Of a stretch of 64,000 bases of DNA, positions 57,423 to 64,000 are shown one piece after another. The notes below the pieces were generated by a model that saw nothing but the letters and a program-made list of their open reading frames with translations, ran no database searches and had not been told where the DNA came from. A program made the translations under genes and the position numbers. Origin of the DNA: an uncultured Oscillospiraceae bacterium (GTDB lineage: Bacteria > Bacillota > Clostridia > Oscillospirales > Acutalibacteraceae); the NCBI GenBank assembly GCA_900543215.1, contig UQQR01000008.1:1-64000 (forward strand), written 5' to 3'. Each line of letters begins with the position of its first letter. Position 1 is the first letter of the stretch.

Positions 57423-57824
57423 ATGAATAACAGTATTAACGCATCAAAATTTTTAAAGCTCCAAAAGGATTTTTTCGGGGCGTGCGACAGCTGCGCCGAA
57501 GCGGCGGCAAGGCGTTCGGGAATAACAAAGGACGAGGTCAGAGCGCTTGTGTATATTTTCGAAATGCCCGAGCATAAGGCGAAGCTTGATAAGGTGAATT
57601 CTGTCTGCTGCGGGGATGTAACGGCAAAGCTTACCGAAAATAAGCTTGCCGAGATTTCGGGCGGAGAAATTCTCCTTACCGGCAGGGGAGGAATAACGGC
57701 GAAGTCCGCCGCAATGTCGGAGGAAAAGTTTTTCTCGTCCGCACTGCAATCCGTAACGCCCGAGGAGCTGTTTATATTTGAAAGCGTACTTGAAAAAATA
57801 AGCAAAAATCTTGCAAAATATTAA
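57423..57824 (+). CDS. MarR-like winged-helix hypothetical protein
   Basis: A 133-residue protein with a helical N-terminus (KFLKLQKDFFGACDSCAEAAARRSG), TKDEVRALVYIFEM and LLTGRGGITAKSAAMSEEKFFSSALQSVTPEELFIFESVLEKISKNL, a pattern close to the MarR winged-helix wing and dimerisation helix, but with degenerate HTH. Starts just after the aromatic operon terminator. Function unknown. Confidence 0.55.
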   Translation: MNNSINASKFLKLQKDFFGACDSCAEAAARRSGITKDEVRALVYIFEMPEHKAKLDKVNSVCCGDVTAKLTENKLAEISGGEILLTGRGGITAKSAAMSEEKFFSSALQSVTPEELFIFESVLEKISKNLAKY

Positions 57825-57851
57825 CAATAGTTTAATTTTTAAAATGCACTA

Positions 57852-57879
57852 TTGACTTTCCCTGATTTTCGTTTATAAT
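57852..57879 (+). promoter_or_regulatory. promoter of groES-groEL
   Basis: TTGACT (57852-57857), 16-bp spacer, TATAAT (57874-57879). I see no CIRCE element (TTAGCACTC-N9-GAGTGCTAA) between here and groES. Confidence 0.75.
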
Positions 57880-57946
57880 GTATATTGCAGATTAAAAAGA
57901 TATATTTTATATGTCTTTTTAAAATCAAGTTTGGAGGAATTTTGTT

Positions 57947-58231
57947 ATGAAACTTAAGCCTTTGGCAGATAATGTTGTTATCAAAGCAACAGAAGCTGAA
58001 GAAACCACAAAAAGCGGCATAGTTTTAACTTCCGCCGCAAAAGAAAAACCGCAAATCGCCGTTGTAGTGGCAGTAGGTCCCGGCGGAATTATAGACGGAA
58101 AAGAAGTTAAGATGTCCGTAAAAGAGGGCGACCGTGTAGTTGCCGCCAAGTATTCCGGAACAGACATCAAGATTGACGGAGAAGAATACACCATTCTTCA
58201 CCAGTCGGATATTCTCGCAATAGTTGAATAA
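57947..58231 (+). CDS. groES: co-chaperonin GroES
   Basis: A 94-residue chaperonin-10: LKPLADNVVIKATEAEETTKSGIVLTSAAKEKPQIAVVVAVGPGG with mobile loop, and VVAAKYSGTDIKIDGEEY. Caps GroEL encoded 17 bp downstream. Confidence 0.97.
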   Translation: MKLKPLADNVVIKATEAEETTKSGIVLTSAAKEKPQIAVVVAVGPGGIIDGKEVKMSVKEGDRVVAAKYSGTDIKIDGEEYTILHQSDILAIVE

Positions 58232-58248
58232 TCGGAGGTAGAGTTATT

Positions 58249-59886
58249 ATGGCTAAAAATATTATTTTCGGCGAAGACGCCAGAAAATCTCTTCAGGCAG
58301 GCGTTGATAAGCTTGCCGACGCTGTTAAGGTAACGCTGGGACCCAAGGGCAGAAATGTAGTTCTTGATAAGAAATACGGCTCACCCCTTATCACCAACGA
58401 CGGCGTTACAATAGCAAAGGAAATCGAGCTTGAGGACCCGTTTGAGAATATGGGCGCACAGCTTGTAAAGGAAGTTTCCGTTAAGACGAACGACGCCGCC
58501 GGCGACGGTACTACAACCGCAACCGTTCTTGCGCAGGCTCTTATTAAAGAGGGTATGAAGAATGTTGCCGCAGGCGCTAACCCGATGGTAGTTAAGAAAG
58601 GTATTAAAAACGCCGTTGATACCGCTATTGATACCGTTATCAAAAATTCCAAGAAGGTAAGCGGAAGCGATGACATTGCCCGTGTAGCAACCGTTTCCTC
58701 GGGCGACGAGGTTATAGGCAAGCTTATTGCCGAGGCTATGAGCAAGGTAACCGCTGACGGCGTTATCACCGTTGAGGAGTCAAAGACAGCCGAGACTTAC
58801 TCTGAGGTAGTTGAGGGTATGCAGTTCGACAGGGGATACATCACCCCCTATATGGTAACCGATTCCGATAAAATGGAGGCTGTTATCGACGACGCACTTA
58901 TCCTTATAACCGATAAGAAGATTTCCAACATTCAAGAGATACTTCCGCTTCTTGAGCAGATAGTTCAGGCAGGTAAAAAGCTTCTTATAATTGCCGAGGA
59001 CATCGAAGGCGAGGCTCTCTCAACCCTTATCGTAAACAAGCTCCGCGGTACATTTACATGCGTTGCCGTTAAGGCTCCGGGCTTCGGCGACAGACGCAAG
59101 GAAATGCTCAGAGACATTGCTATCCTTACAGGCGGCGAGGTTATTTCCGAGGAACTCGGTCTGGAACTCAAGGACACCACTATGGAGCAGCTCGGTAAGG
59201 CCCGTCAGGTAAAGGTTACAAAAGAAAACACCATTATTGTTGACGGTGCGGGCGATTCCGACGCTATTAAGGACAGAGTAGCTCAGATAAGAAACGAGCT
59301 TGCCGTTACAACCTCTGACTTCGATAAAGAGAAGCTTCAGGAGAGACTTGCAAAGCTTGCGGGCGGTGTTGCCGTTATTAAGGTGGGCGCCGCTACCGAA
59401 ATCGAAATGAAGGATAAAAAGCTCCGCATTGAGGACGCTCTTTCAGCTACAAAGGCGGCTGTTGAAGAGGGCATCGTTGCAGGCGGCGGCGTAGCGCTTA
59501 TAAACGCTATTCCGGCAGTTAAGACCTTGCTTGACAGCGTATCGGGCGATGAAAAGACAGGCGTTAATATAGTTCTTAAAGCGCTTGAAGCTCCGATTAA
59601 GCAGATTGCCTTTAACGCAGGACTGGAGGGTTCTGTAATTATTGATAAAATCGTTAACAGCGGTAAGGTAAATTACGGCTTTGACGCTTACAATGAGACC
59701 TACACCGATATGATAGACGCCGGTATTGTTGACCCGACAAAGGTTACCCGTTCGGCTCTTGAAAATGCGGCTTCCGTAGCTTCAATGGTTCTTACAACAG
59801 AGAGCCTTGTTGCCGATAAGAAGGAAGACGCCGCCGCCGCAAACGCCGCGGCTGCTGCCGCCGCACAGGCAGGCGGAATGTATTAA
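58249..59886 (+). CDS. groEL: chaperonin GroEL
   Basis: A 545-residue chaperonin-60: VKVTLGPKGRNVVLDKKYGSP, NDAAGDGTTTATVLAQAL (ATP site), AATEIEMKDKKLRIEDALSATKAAVEEGIVAGGG, and the flexible tail rich in Ala ending in GGMY rather than the (GGM)n of E. coli. Codon use is biased as in highly expressed genes. Confidence 0.98.
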   Translation: MAKNIIFGEDARKSLQAGVDKLADAVKVTLGPKGRNVVLDKKYGSPLITNDGVTIAKEIELEDPFENMGAQLVKEVSVKTNDAAGDGTTTATVLAQALIKEGMKNVAAGANPMVVKKGIKNAVDTAIDTVIKNSKKVSGSDDIARVATVSSGDEVIGKLIAEAMSKVTADGVITVEESKTAETYSEVVEGMQFDRGYITPYMVTDSDKMEAVIDDALILITDKKISNIQEILPLLEQIVQAGKKLLIIAEDIEGEALSTLIVNKLRGTFTCVAVKAPGFGDRRKEMLRDIAILTGGEVISEELGLELKDTTMEQLGKARQVKVTKENTIIVDGAGDSDAIKDRVAQIRNELAVTTSDFDKEKLQERLAKLAGGVAVIKVGAATEIEMKDKKLRIEDALSATKAAVEEGIVAGGGVALINAIPAVKTLLDSVSGDEKTGVNIVLKALEAPIKQIAFNAGLEGSVIIDKIVNSGKVNYGFDAYNETYTDMIDAGIVDPTKVTRSALENAASVASMVLTTESLVADKKEDAAAANAAAAAAAQAGGMY

Positions 59887-59905
59887 TTCGGCTGAGTAAA
59901 AAAGG

Positions 59906-59945
59906 AAAGCTCCGAAGAGGAAAAACCTCTTCGGAGCTTTTTATG
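59906..59945. terminator. bidirectional terminator between groEL and spo0A
   Basis: Perfect 15-bp stem AAAGCTCCGAAGAGG / CCTCTTCGGAGCTTT, loop AAAAA, T tract on the plus side; A/T-rich on the other. It separates groESL from the convergent spo0A. Confidence 0.85.
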
Positions 59946-59947
59946 TA

Positions 59948-60724
59948 TCAGCTTATTTTAAGCCGTAATCTCAGCTTATCGCTTATCATTGCTATAAATT
60001 CGCTGTTTGTCGGCTTTCCGCGGTCGTTTTGAATTGTATAGCCGAAATATGAATTTAAAACATCTATATCGCCTCTGTCCCACGCAACTTCTATTGCGTG
60101 TCGGATGGCTCGTTCAACACGGGAGGAGGTTGTTCCGTGGTTTTTTGCCACGGTAGGATACAGGAGCTTTGTAACAGAACCCAGTATGTCGCTGTTTTTA
60201 ACAGATAGTATTATCGCTTCCCTTAAATAATGATAACCCTTAATATGTGCCGGAACACCTATCTGGTGTATAATTTCCGTTACCATAAGCTCAAGTTCGG
60301 GGTCGGTAACCACATTGTCTTTTACCACAACGGGTGATATTTCGTTTTTCCATCCCGAAAGCTGGATAATCCTTTCAGCCATTGTATTAATATCAAAAGG
60401 CTTTAAAAAATAGTAGCTTGCACCTGCGTCAAGCGTTTCTTTTTCAAGCCTTTGGTTGTCAAAGCTTGACATAGCCATTACCATAGGCCGTTCCTTTGAA
60501 TTTATATCATTCAGTCCGTTAAGTACTCCCAAAATATCAAGATTAGGCATAAAAACATCCGCCAAAATCACATCCGGTTTTTCTTTTTTTACCGTGTCAA
60601 GCACTCTTTGTCCGTCCTTTGAGCAAAGCAAAACATCCATACCGTAGCCCTTTAGTGCTTTGGCGCAATTTTGTCCTAATTCCGTAGAATCATCCGCAAT
60701 GACAATTTTTAGTTTTTTTCCCAT
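59948..60724 (-). CDS. spo0A: sporulation master regulator Spo0A
   Basis: A 258-residue response regulator. Receiver domain (about 1-120): acidic pair D11-D12, phosphoacceptor Asp56 in VILADVFMP, MSSFD, and the Lys in YYFLKPFD. Effector domain (about 145-258): TTSSRVERAIRHAIEVAWDRGDI, the diagnostic Spo0A recognition helix, followed by NSEFIAMISDKLRL. ATG at 60724 follows GCAGGA; upstream in-frame starts add a non-conserved extension. Confidence 0.97.
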   Translation of the reverse strand: MGKKLKIVIADDSTELGQNCAKALKGYGMDVLLCSKDGQRVLDTVKKEKPDVILADVFMPNLDILGVLNGLNDINSKERPMVMAMSSFDNQRLEKETLDAGASYYFLKPFDINTMAERIIQLSGWKNEISPVVVKDNVVTDPELELMVTEIIHQIGVPAHIKGYHYLREAIILSVKNSDILGSVTKLLYPTVAKNHGTTSSRVERAIRHAIEVAWDRGDIDVLNSYFGYTIQNDRGKPTNSEFIAMISDKLRLRLKIS

Positions 60725-60758
60725 TTTTCCTGCAACCTCCAAGTTATTTGTTTTACAT

Positions 60759-60787
60759 ATATTACCACTAAAATATGTTAAATGCAA
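60759..60787 (-). promoter_or_regulatory. promoter of spo0A
   Basis: Minus strand TTGCAT (60787-60782), 17-bp spacer, TAATAT (60764-60759). Confidence 0.55.
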
Positions 60788-60863
60788 GTGTTATAACAAA
60801 AAAAGTGTTATAATCTTATAAAATTACAGAATTTGACATTTTTTACTCGCAATAGGGTGTATA

Positions 60864-60892
60864 TTGACTTTAAAACGAATTAAGTGTATTAT
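60864..60892 (+). promoter_or_regulatory. promoter of tcdA
   Basis: TTGACT (60864-60869), 17-bp spacer, TATTAT (60887-60892); divergent from spo0A. Confidence 0.55.
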
Positions 60893-60922
60893 AATAGCGC
60901 AAAAAATAGTGGAGTAGATGGT

Positions 60923-61699
60923 ATGCTTAATAGATTTTCAAGAACGGAATTACTGTTCGGCAAGGAAAAAATGGATATTCTAAAGGCTTCCCGTGTTGCG
61001 GTTTTCGGAATAGGCGGGGTGGGCTCCTACACTGCCGAGGCGCTTGTAAGAAGCGGCATAGGAAGTATTGATATAATAGACGATGACCGTGTGTGTATTA
61101 CCAATATAAACAGACAGCTGTACGCTACTGCCGAAACGGTGGGGGAATACAAAACGGACGCGGCGGAGGAACGGATAAAGCAGATAAATCCCGATATTAC
61201 GGTAAATAAGCATAATATGTTTTATATGCCCGATACCGCGGAGCAGATAGACCTGTCGGTTTACGATTACATTGTAGACGCGATAGATACCGTTACGGGA
61301 AAGCTTACGCTTATTGAAAACGCAAAAGCGGCGGGAGTGCCGATAATAAGCGCTATGGGCGCCGGCAACAAAACCGACCCCACCGCCTTTGAGGTTGCGG
61401 ATATTTCAAAGACCTCGGTTTGTCCGCTTGCAAAGGTAATGCGGAACGAGCTTAAAAAAAGAAAAATAAAGCATTTAACCGTTGTGTATTCAAGGGAAAT
61501 ACCATTAACTCCGCTTGAGGGACCCGAGAACACCTGCAAAGGAAACTGCGTTTGTCCTCCCGGTACAAAAAGAAGCTGTTCAAAACGCCGCCAGATACCG
61601 GGCAGTACATCATTTGTACCGCCGGTTGTGGGAATGATTATTGCGGGCGAGGTAATAAAAAACCTGATTTCCTTTAAAGGCAACGGACTTGGAGCATAA
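60923..61699 (+). CDS. tcdA: tRNA threonylcarbamoyladenosine dehydratase (ThiF-like)
   Basis: A 258-residue E1-like ATP enzyme that cyclises t6A in tRNA. NRFSRTELLFGKEKM start, nucleotide site VAVFGIGGVGSYTAEALVRSGIG, IDDDRVCITNINRQ, DAIDTVTGKL; a C-terminal Cys cluster (CKGNCVCPPGTKRSC) and GSTSFVPPVVG. ATG at 60923 follows GGAG; no alternative with site. Confidence 0.92.
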   Translation: MLNRFSRTELLFGKEKMDILKASRVAVFGIGGVGSYTAEALVRSGIGSIDIIDDDRVCITNINRQLYATAETVGEYKTDAAEERIKQINPDITVNKHNMFYMPDTAEQIDLSVYDYIVDAIDTVTGKLTLIENAKAAGVPIISAMGAGNKTDPTAFEVADISKTSVCPLAKVMRNELKKRKIKHLTVVYSREIPLTPLEGPENTCKGNCVCPPGTKRSCSKRRQIPGSTSFVPPVVGMIIAGEVIKNLISFKGNGLGA

Positions 61700-61710
61700 A
61701 ATATAATTAA

Positions 61711-61746
61711 AACCGATAAACCGATTGGGCGTTTATCGGCTTTTTG
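61711..61746 (+). terminator. terminator of tcdA
   Basis: CCGATAAAC / GTTTATCGG stem, 9-base loop, followed by CTTTTTG. Confidence 0.85.
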
Positions 61747-61751
61747 CTGTC

Positions 61752-61780
61752 TTGACAAATTAATTTTTTCGGTGTATAAT
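61752..61780 (+). promoter_or_regulatory. consensus promoter of tetR-ABC operon
   Basis: TTGACA (61752-61757), 17-bp spacer, TATAAT (61775-61780): perfect consensus. Confidence 0.88.
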
Positions 61781-61789
61781 AAGCAACAG

Positions 61790-61803
61790 ATGTAGCGCAA
61801 CAT
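61790..61803. promoter_or_regulatory. candidate TetR-family operator
   Basis: ATGT-A-GCGC-A-ACAT, palindromic except for the A/A pair, at the predicted transcription start and 27 bp before the regulator's start codon. Confidence 0.5.
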
Positions 61804-61830
61804 ATGTTTCTTAAAAAACGGAGGTATGCT

Positions 61831-62388
61831 ATGCCGAGAAAATTTATGTTTACAAAAGAGGAAATAGTTGCCGCCGCCCTTGAGATTACAAGGGAAAAGG
61901 GAATATCCGCCGTGACCGCAAGGTCGCTTGCGGAAAGGCTCGGGTCATCCTCAAAGCCGCTGTTCAGTATATTTGAAAATATGAGCGAGCTTCACTTTGC
62001 GGTAATTGAGGCGGCAAACCGTGAATATCAGGAGTTTTTAAACGGATACATTAAAAGCGGTAAATATCCTCCGTATAAGGCAACAGGAATGGGATATATC
62101 TTTTTCGCAAAGGAAAACAGAGAACTTTTTAAGCTCCTATTTATGCGTGACCGCTCCGAGGAAGAAATTACAGATAACAAGGAAGAATTAGCGCCGATTA
62201 TTGATATAATAGTTAAAAACACCGGTATGTCAAGGGAAAGGGCGTATCGTTTTCATCTTGAAATGTGGCTGTTTGTTCACGGCATCGCAACAATGGAGGC
62301 AACCTCATATCTTAATTTGGACGATGAGTTTATAAGCAACGCTCTTACAGATTTGTATAACGGATTAAAAATCCGTTTCGGTTCATAA
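61831..62388 (+). CDS. TetR family transcriptional regulator
   Basis: A 185-residue protein: N-terminal HTH ALEITREKGISAVTARSLAERLGSSSKPLFSIFENMSEL, C-terminal ligand domain with MRDRSEEEITDNKEE and FHLEMWLFVHGIATM. ATG at 61831 after CGGAGG. First in the operon with an ABC transporter, so it likely senses a compound exported by it and represses its own promoter. Confidence 0.93.
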   Translation: MPRKFMFTKEEIVAAALEITREKGISAVTARSLAERLGSSSKPLFSIFENMSELHFAVIEAANREYQEFLNGYIKSGKYPPYKATGMGYIFFAKENRELFKLLFMRDRSEEEITDNKEELAPIIDIIVKNTGMSRERAYRFHLEMWLFVHGIATMEATSYLNLDDEFISNALTDLYNGLKIRFGS

Positions 62389-62404
62389 AAAAGGGGGGGA
62401 CTGT

Positions 62405-63127
62405 ATGGAAGCGGTAAATATTAAAAACCTTACAAAAAAATATAAGGATATTACGGCGGTGAATAAGCTTAATCTTTGCATACATAAGGGCGAGCTTTTT
62501 TCACTCTTAGGCGTAAACGGGGCAGGCAAAACAACCACTGTTAAAATGCTTACCTGCCTTGTAAAGCCAACGGACGGGGACGCGGAGCTGCTCGGGAAAA
62601 GCATTGTTTCCGATTCTGCCGCGGTAAAAAGCATTATAGGAATTTCGCCGCAGGAAACGGCGGTTGCGCCTAACCTTAATGTAAGGGAAAATTTAATGCT
62701 TATGTGCGGCGTTCACGGCTTTTCAAGAGAAAAGAGCCGCAATAAGACCGACGAGCTGATAAAGCTGTTCGGGTTTGAAGAGATAACGGCAAAAAAAGCA
62801 GGTAAGCTTTCGGGCGGCTGGCAAAGGCGGCTCAGTATCGCAATGGCGCTTATAAGCGAGCCGCAGATTTTATTCTTGGACGAACCGACACTCGGTCTTG
62901 ATGTTATAGCAAGGAGCGAGCTTTGGGATATTATCCGTTCGCTTAAGGGTAAAATAACAATAATTCTGACTACTCATTATATGGAAGAAGCGGAATCGCT
63001 GTCCGACCGTGTGGGTATAATGAAAAACGGAAAACTGCTCAGTCTCGGAACGCCTGAGGAGATTAAAAAATCCGCAGGCACGGATAAATTCGAAGACGCT
63101 TTTATAAGCATTGTAAAGGGGGAATAA
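62405..63127 (+). CDS. ABC transporter ATP-binding protein
   Basis: A 240-residue ATPase: GVNGAGKTTTVKML (Walker A), LSGGWQRRLSIAMALIS (signature), ILFLDEPTLGLDVIARSELW (Walker B), TTHYMEEAESLSDRVGIMKNG. Pairs with the permease 3 bp downstream; drug-resistance/Daunorubicin-type exporter. Confidence 0.95.
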   Translation: MEAVNIKNLTKKYKDITAVNKLNLCIHKGELFSLLGVNGAGKTTTVKMLTCLVKPTDGDAELLGKSIVSDSAAVKSIIGISPQETAVAPNLNVRENLMLMCGVHGFSREKSRNKTDELIKLFGFEEITAKKAGKLSGGWQRRLSIAMALISEPQILFLDEPTLGLDVIARSELWDIIRSLKGKITIILTTHYMEEAESLSDRVGIMKNGKLLSLGTPEEIKKSAGTDKFEDAFISIVKGE

Positions 63128-63130
63128 CAG

Positions 63131-63859
63131 GTGAAGTTTGCGGCTTTTTCAGGCAGAGTATCAAAAGAAATACTGCGTGACCCCGTTACGCTTTCATTCG
63201 GGCTGGGTTTTCCGCTTATTCTGCTGTTTTTGCTTTCGGCAATACAGGCGAATATACCCGTAGACCTGTTTGAAATAAAGTCTCTGACACCCGGAATAAC
63301 GGTTTTCGGGCTTTCGTTTATCACGCTGTTTTCGGCTACGCTTATCGCAAAGGACAGGGAAAGCGCACTTACAGAACGGCTTTTTACAACACCGCTTACG
63401 GCTGCGGATTTTATTTTCGGTTACGCTTTACCGATATTGCCGATTTCCATAATGCAGTGCGTTATATGCTACATAGCCGCCGCATTTTTGGGGCTTAAAT
63501 TAACAGTTACAGTCATTTGGGCAGTAGTCTTTATAATTCCCGTTGCGGTTTTCTTTATTGCGCTCGGTCTTCTGTTCGGCAGTATACTAACCGTAAAGCA
63601 GGCAGGCGGCATATGCGGCGCTTTGGTCACAAATTTAACGGCTTGGCTTTCGGGCGTATGGTTCGATTTGGACCTTGTGGGGGGCGCGTTTAAAAAAATT
63701 GCTTATATGCTGCCGTTTGTTCATGCGGTAGAGCTTGAAAGGGCAGTTTTAAACGGTGATTACGGAAGTATTACTCTGCATATATGGTGGGTGGCAGGGT
63801 ATGCTTTTGCCGCATTGGCTGCCGCCGTGCTTGTGTTTCTTATGCGAATGAAGAAGTGA
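63131..63859 (+). CDS. ABC-2 type permease
   Basis: A 242-residue membrane protein with GTG start: about six helices, FSGRVSKEILRDPVTLSFGLGFPLILLFLLS at the N-terminus and KDRESALTERLFTTPLTAADFIFGYALPIL, an ABC-2 permease pattern. Exports the unknown substrate with the preceding ATPase. Confidence 0.9.
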   Translation: MKFAAFSGRVSKEILRDPVTLSFGLGFPLILLFLLSAIQANIPVDLFEIKSLTPGITVFGLSFITLFSATLIAKDRESALTERLFTTPLTAADFIFGYALPILPISIMQCVICYIAAAFLGLKLTVTVIWAVVFIIPVAVFFIALGLLFGSILTVKQAGGICGALVTNLTAWLSGVWFDLDLVGGAFKKIAYMLPFVHAVELERAVLNGDYGSITLHIWWVAGYAFAALAAAVLVFLMRMKK

Positions 63860-63862
63860 AAT

Positions 63863-63889
63863 TTGACACGGAAGCTGTTATGTTATAAA
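63863..63889 (+). promoter_or_regulatory. promoter with extended -10 for last gene
   Basis: TTGACA (63863-63868), 15-bp spacer, TATAAA (63884-63889), preceded by TGT making an extended -10. Confidence 0.55.
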
Positions 63890-63911
63890 ATAAAACTCAA
63901 GGGGGAAAAAT

Positions 63912-64000
63912 ATGAAAAAGCTTAACAGTATTTTATGGGGAGCGGCTTTGATTGCTCTCGGGGTGATTTGGGTGCTTAACAGCACGAAGGTAATTGACAT
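63912..64000 (+). CDS. membrane protein, N-terminal fragment cut by window end
   Basis: ATG after CAAGGGGGAAAAAT. The visible 29 residues are MKKLNSILWGAALIALGVIW-like hydrophobic then VLNSTKVID, a start typical of LiaI/LiaF-type stress membrane proteins. Continues beyond the window. Confidence 0.7.
   Translation, partial: MKKLNSILWGAALIALGVIWVLNSTKVID

Overview
The window comes from a spore-forming, low-to-mid GC Firmicute, most likely a gut-type Clostridia member. The evidence is Spo0A, a YtvI-like sporulation membrane protein, CdaA/CdaR, RecD2, Shine-Dalgarno sites of the AGGAGG type with frequent GTG/TTG starts, and sigma-A type TTGACA/TATAAT promoters. I cannot name the species from sequence reading alone.

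Layout. (1) 1-3200 is a small accessory region: an MFS transporter preceded by a tiny basic protein gene and bracketed by two copies of a 58-bp repeat, then a leftward promoter driving a catalytic-domain-less serine-recombinase fragment and a KilA-N protein. (2) 3203-35247 is a complete-looking siphovirus prophage, 32,015 bp between its 30-bp att repeats, sitting in the 3' end of a tRNA-Ser(GCU) gene. It reads: integrase, ImmA-like protease, an HsdR-N type nuclease moron, CI-like repressor, operators and early promoter, Cro-like protein, an early block (PcfK-like and PcfJ-like proteins, VRR-NUC nuclease, HUH Rep-like protein, ArpU-like activator), then HK97-type packaging, head, tail, lysis. 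(3) 35223-35420 holds two tRNA-Ser genes. (4) 35500-47918 is host core: a leftward lysC-hom-ACT operon, ytvI, a DUF3343/cysteine-desulfurase pair, cdaA-cdaR, recD2, comF and an mreB homologue. (5) 47970-57416 is one rightward operon carrying the entire shikimate pathway plus both the Phe and Tyr branches and an aminotransferase, preceded by a Phe/Tyr-rich leader peptide and an attenuator. (6) 57420-64000 has a MarR-like small protein, groES-groEL, spo0A (leftward), tcdA, a TetR-regulated ABC exporter, and the start of one more membrane-protein gene.

How the parts work together. The prophage's lysogeny switch is readable: two 18-bp operators exactly 30 bp apart, one filling the spacer of a near-consensus early promoter. 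Integration displaced the tRNA's own terminator to the far end of the prophage and replaced it with a phage-encoded hairpin. A 16-bp palindrome recurs four times inside the prophage. The tail assembly chaperone is made by a -1 frameshift on a run of nine A.

The most notable host feature is the aromatic operon: a 22-codon leader with five Tyr and three Phe codons and no Trp, followed by mutually exclusive antiterminator and terminator hairpins, governing the genes needed to make Phe and Tyr from central metabolites. The most open-ended phage features are the PcfK-like/DUF7666-like/PcfJ-like trio and the nuclease-plus-small-membrane-protein moron next to the repressor.
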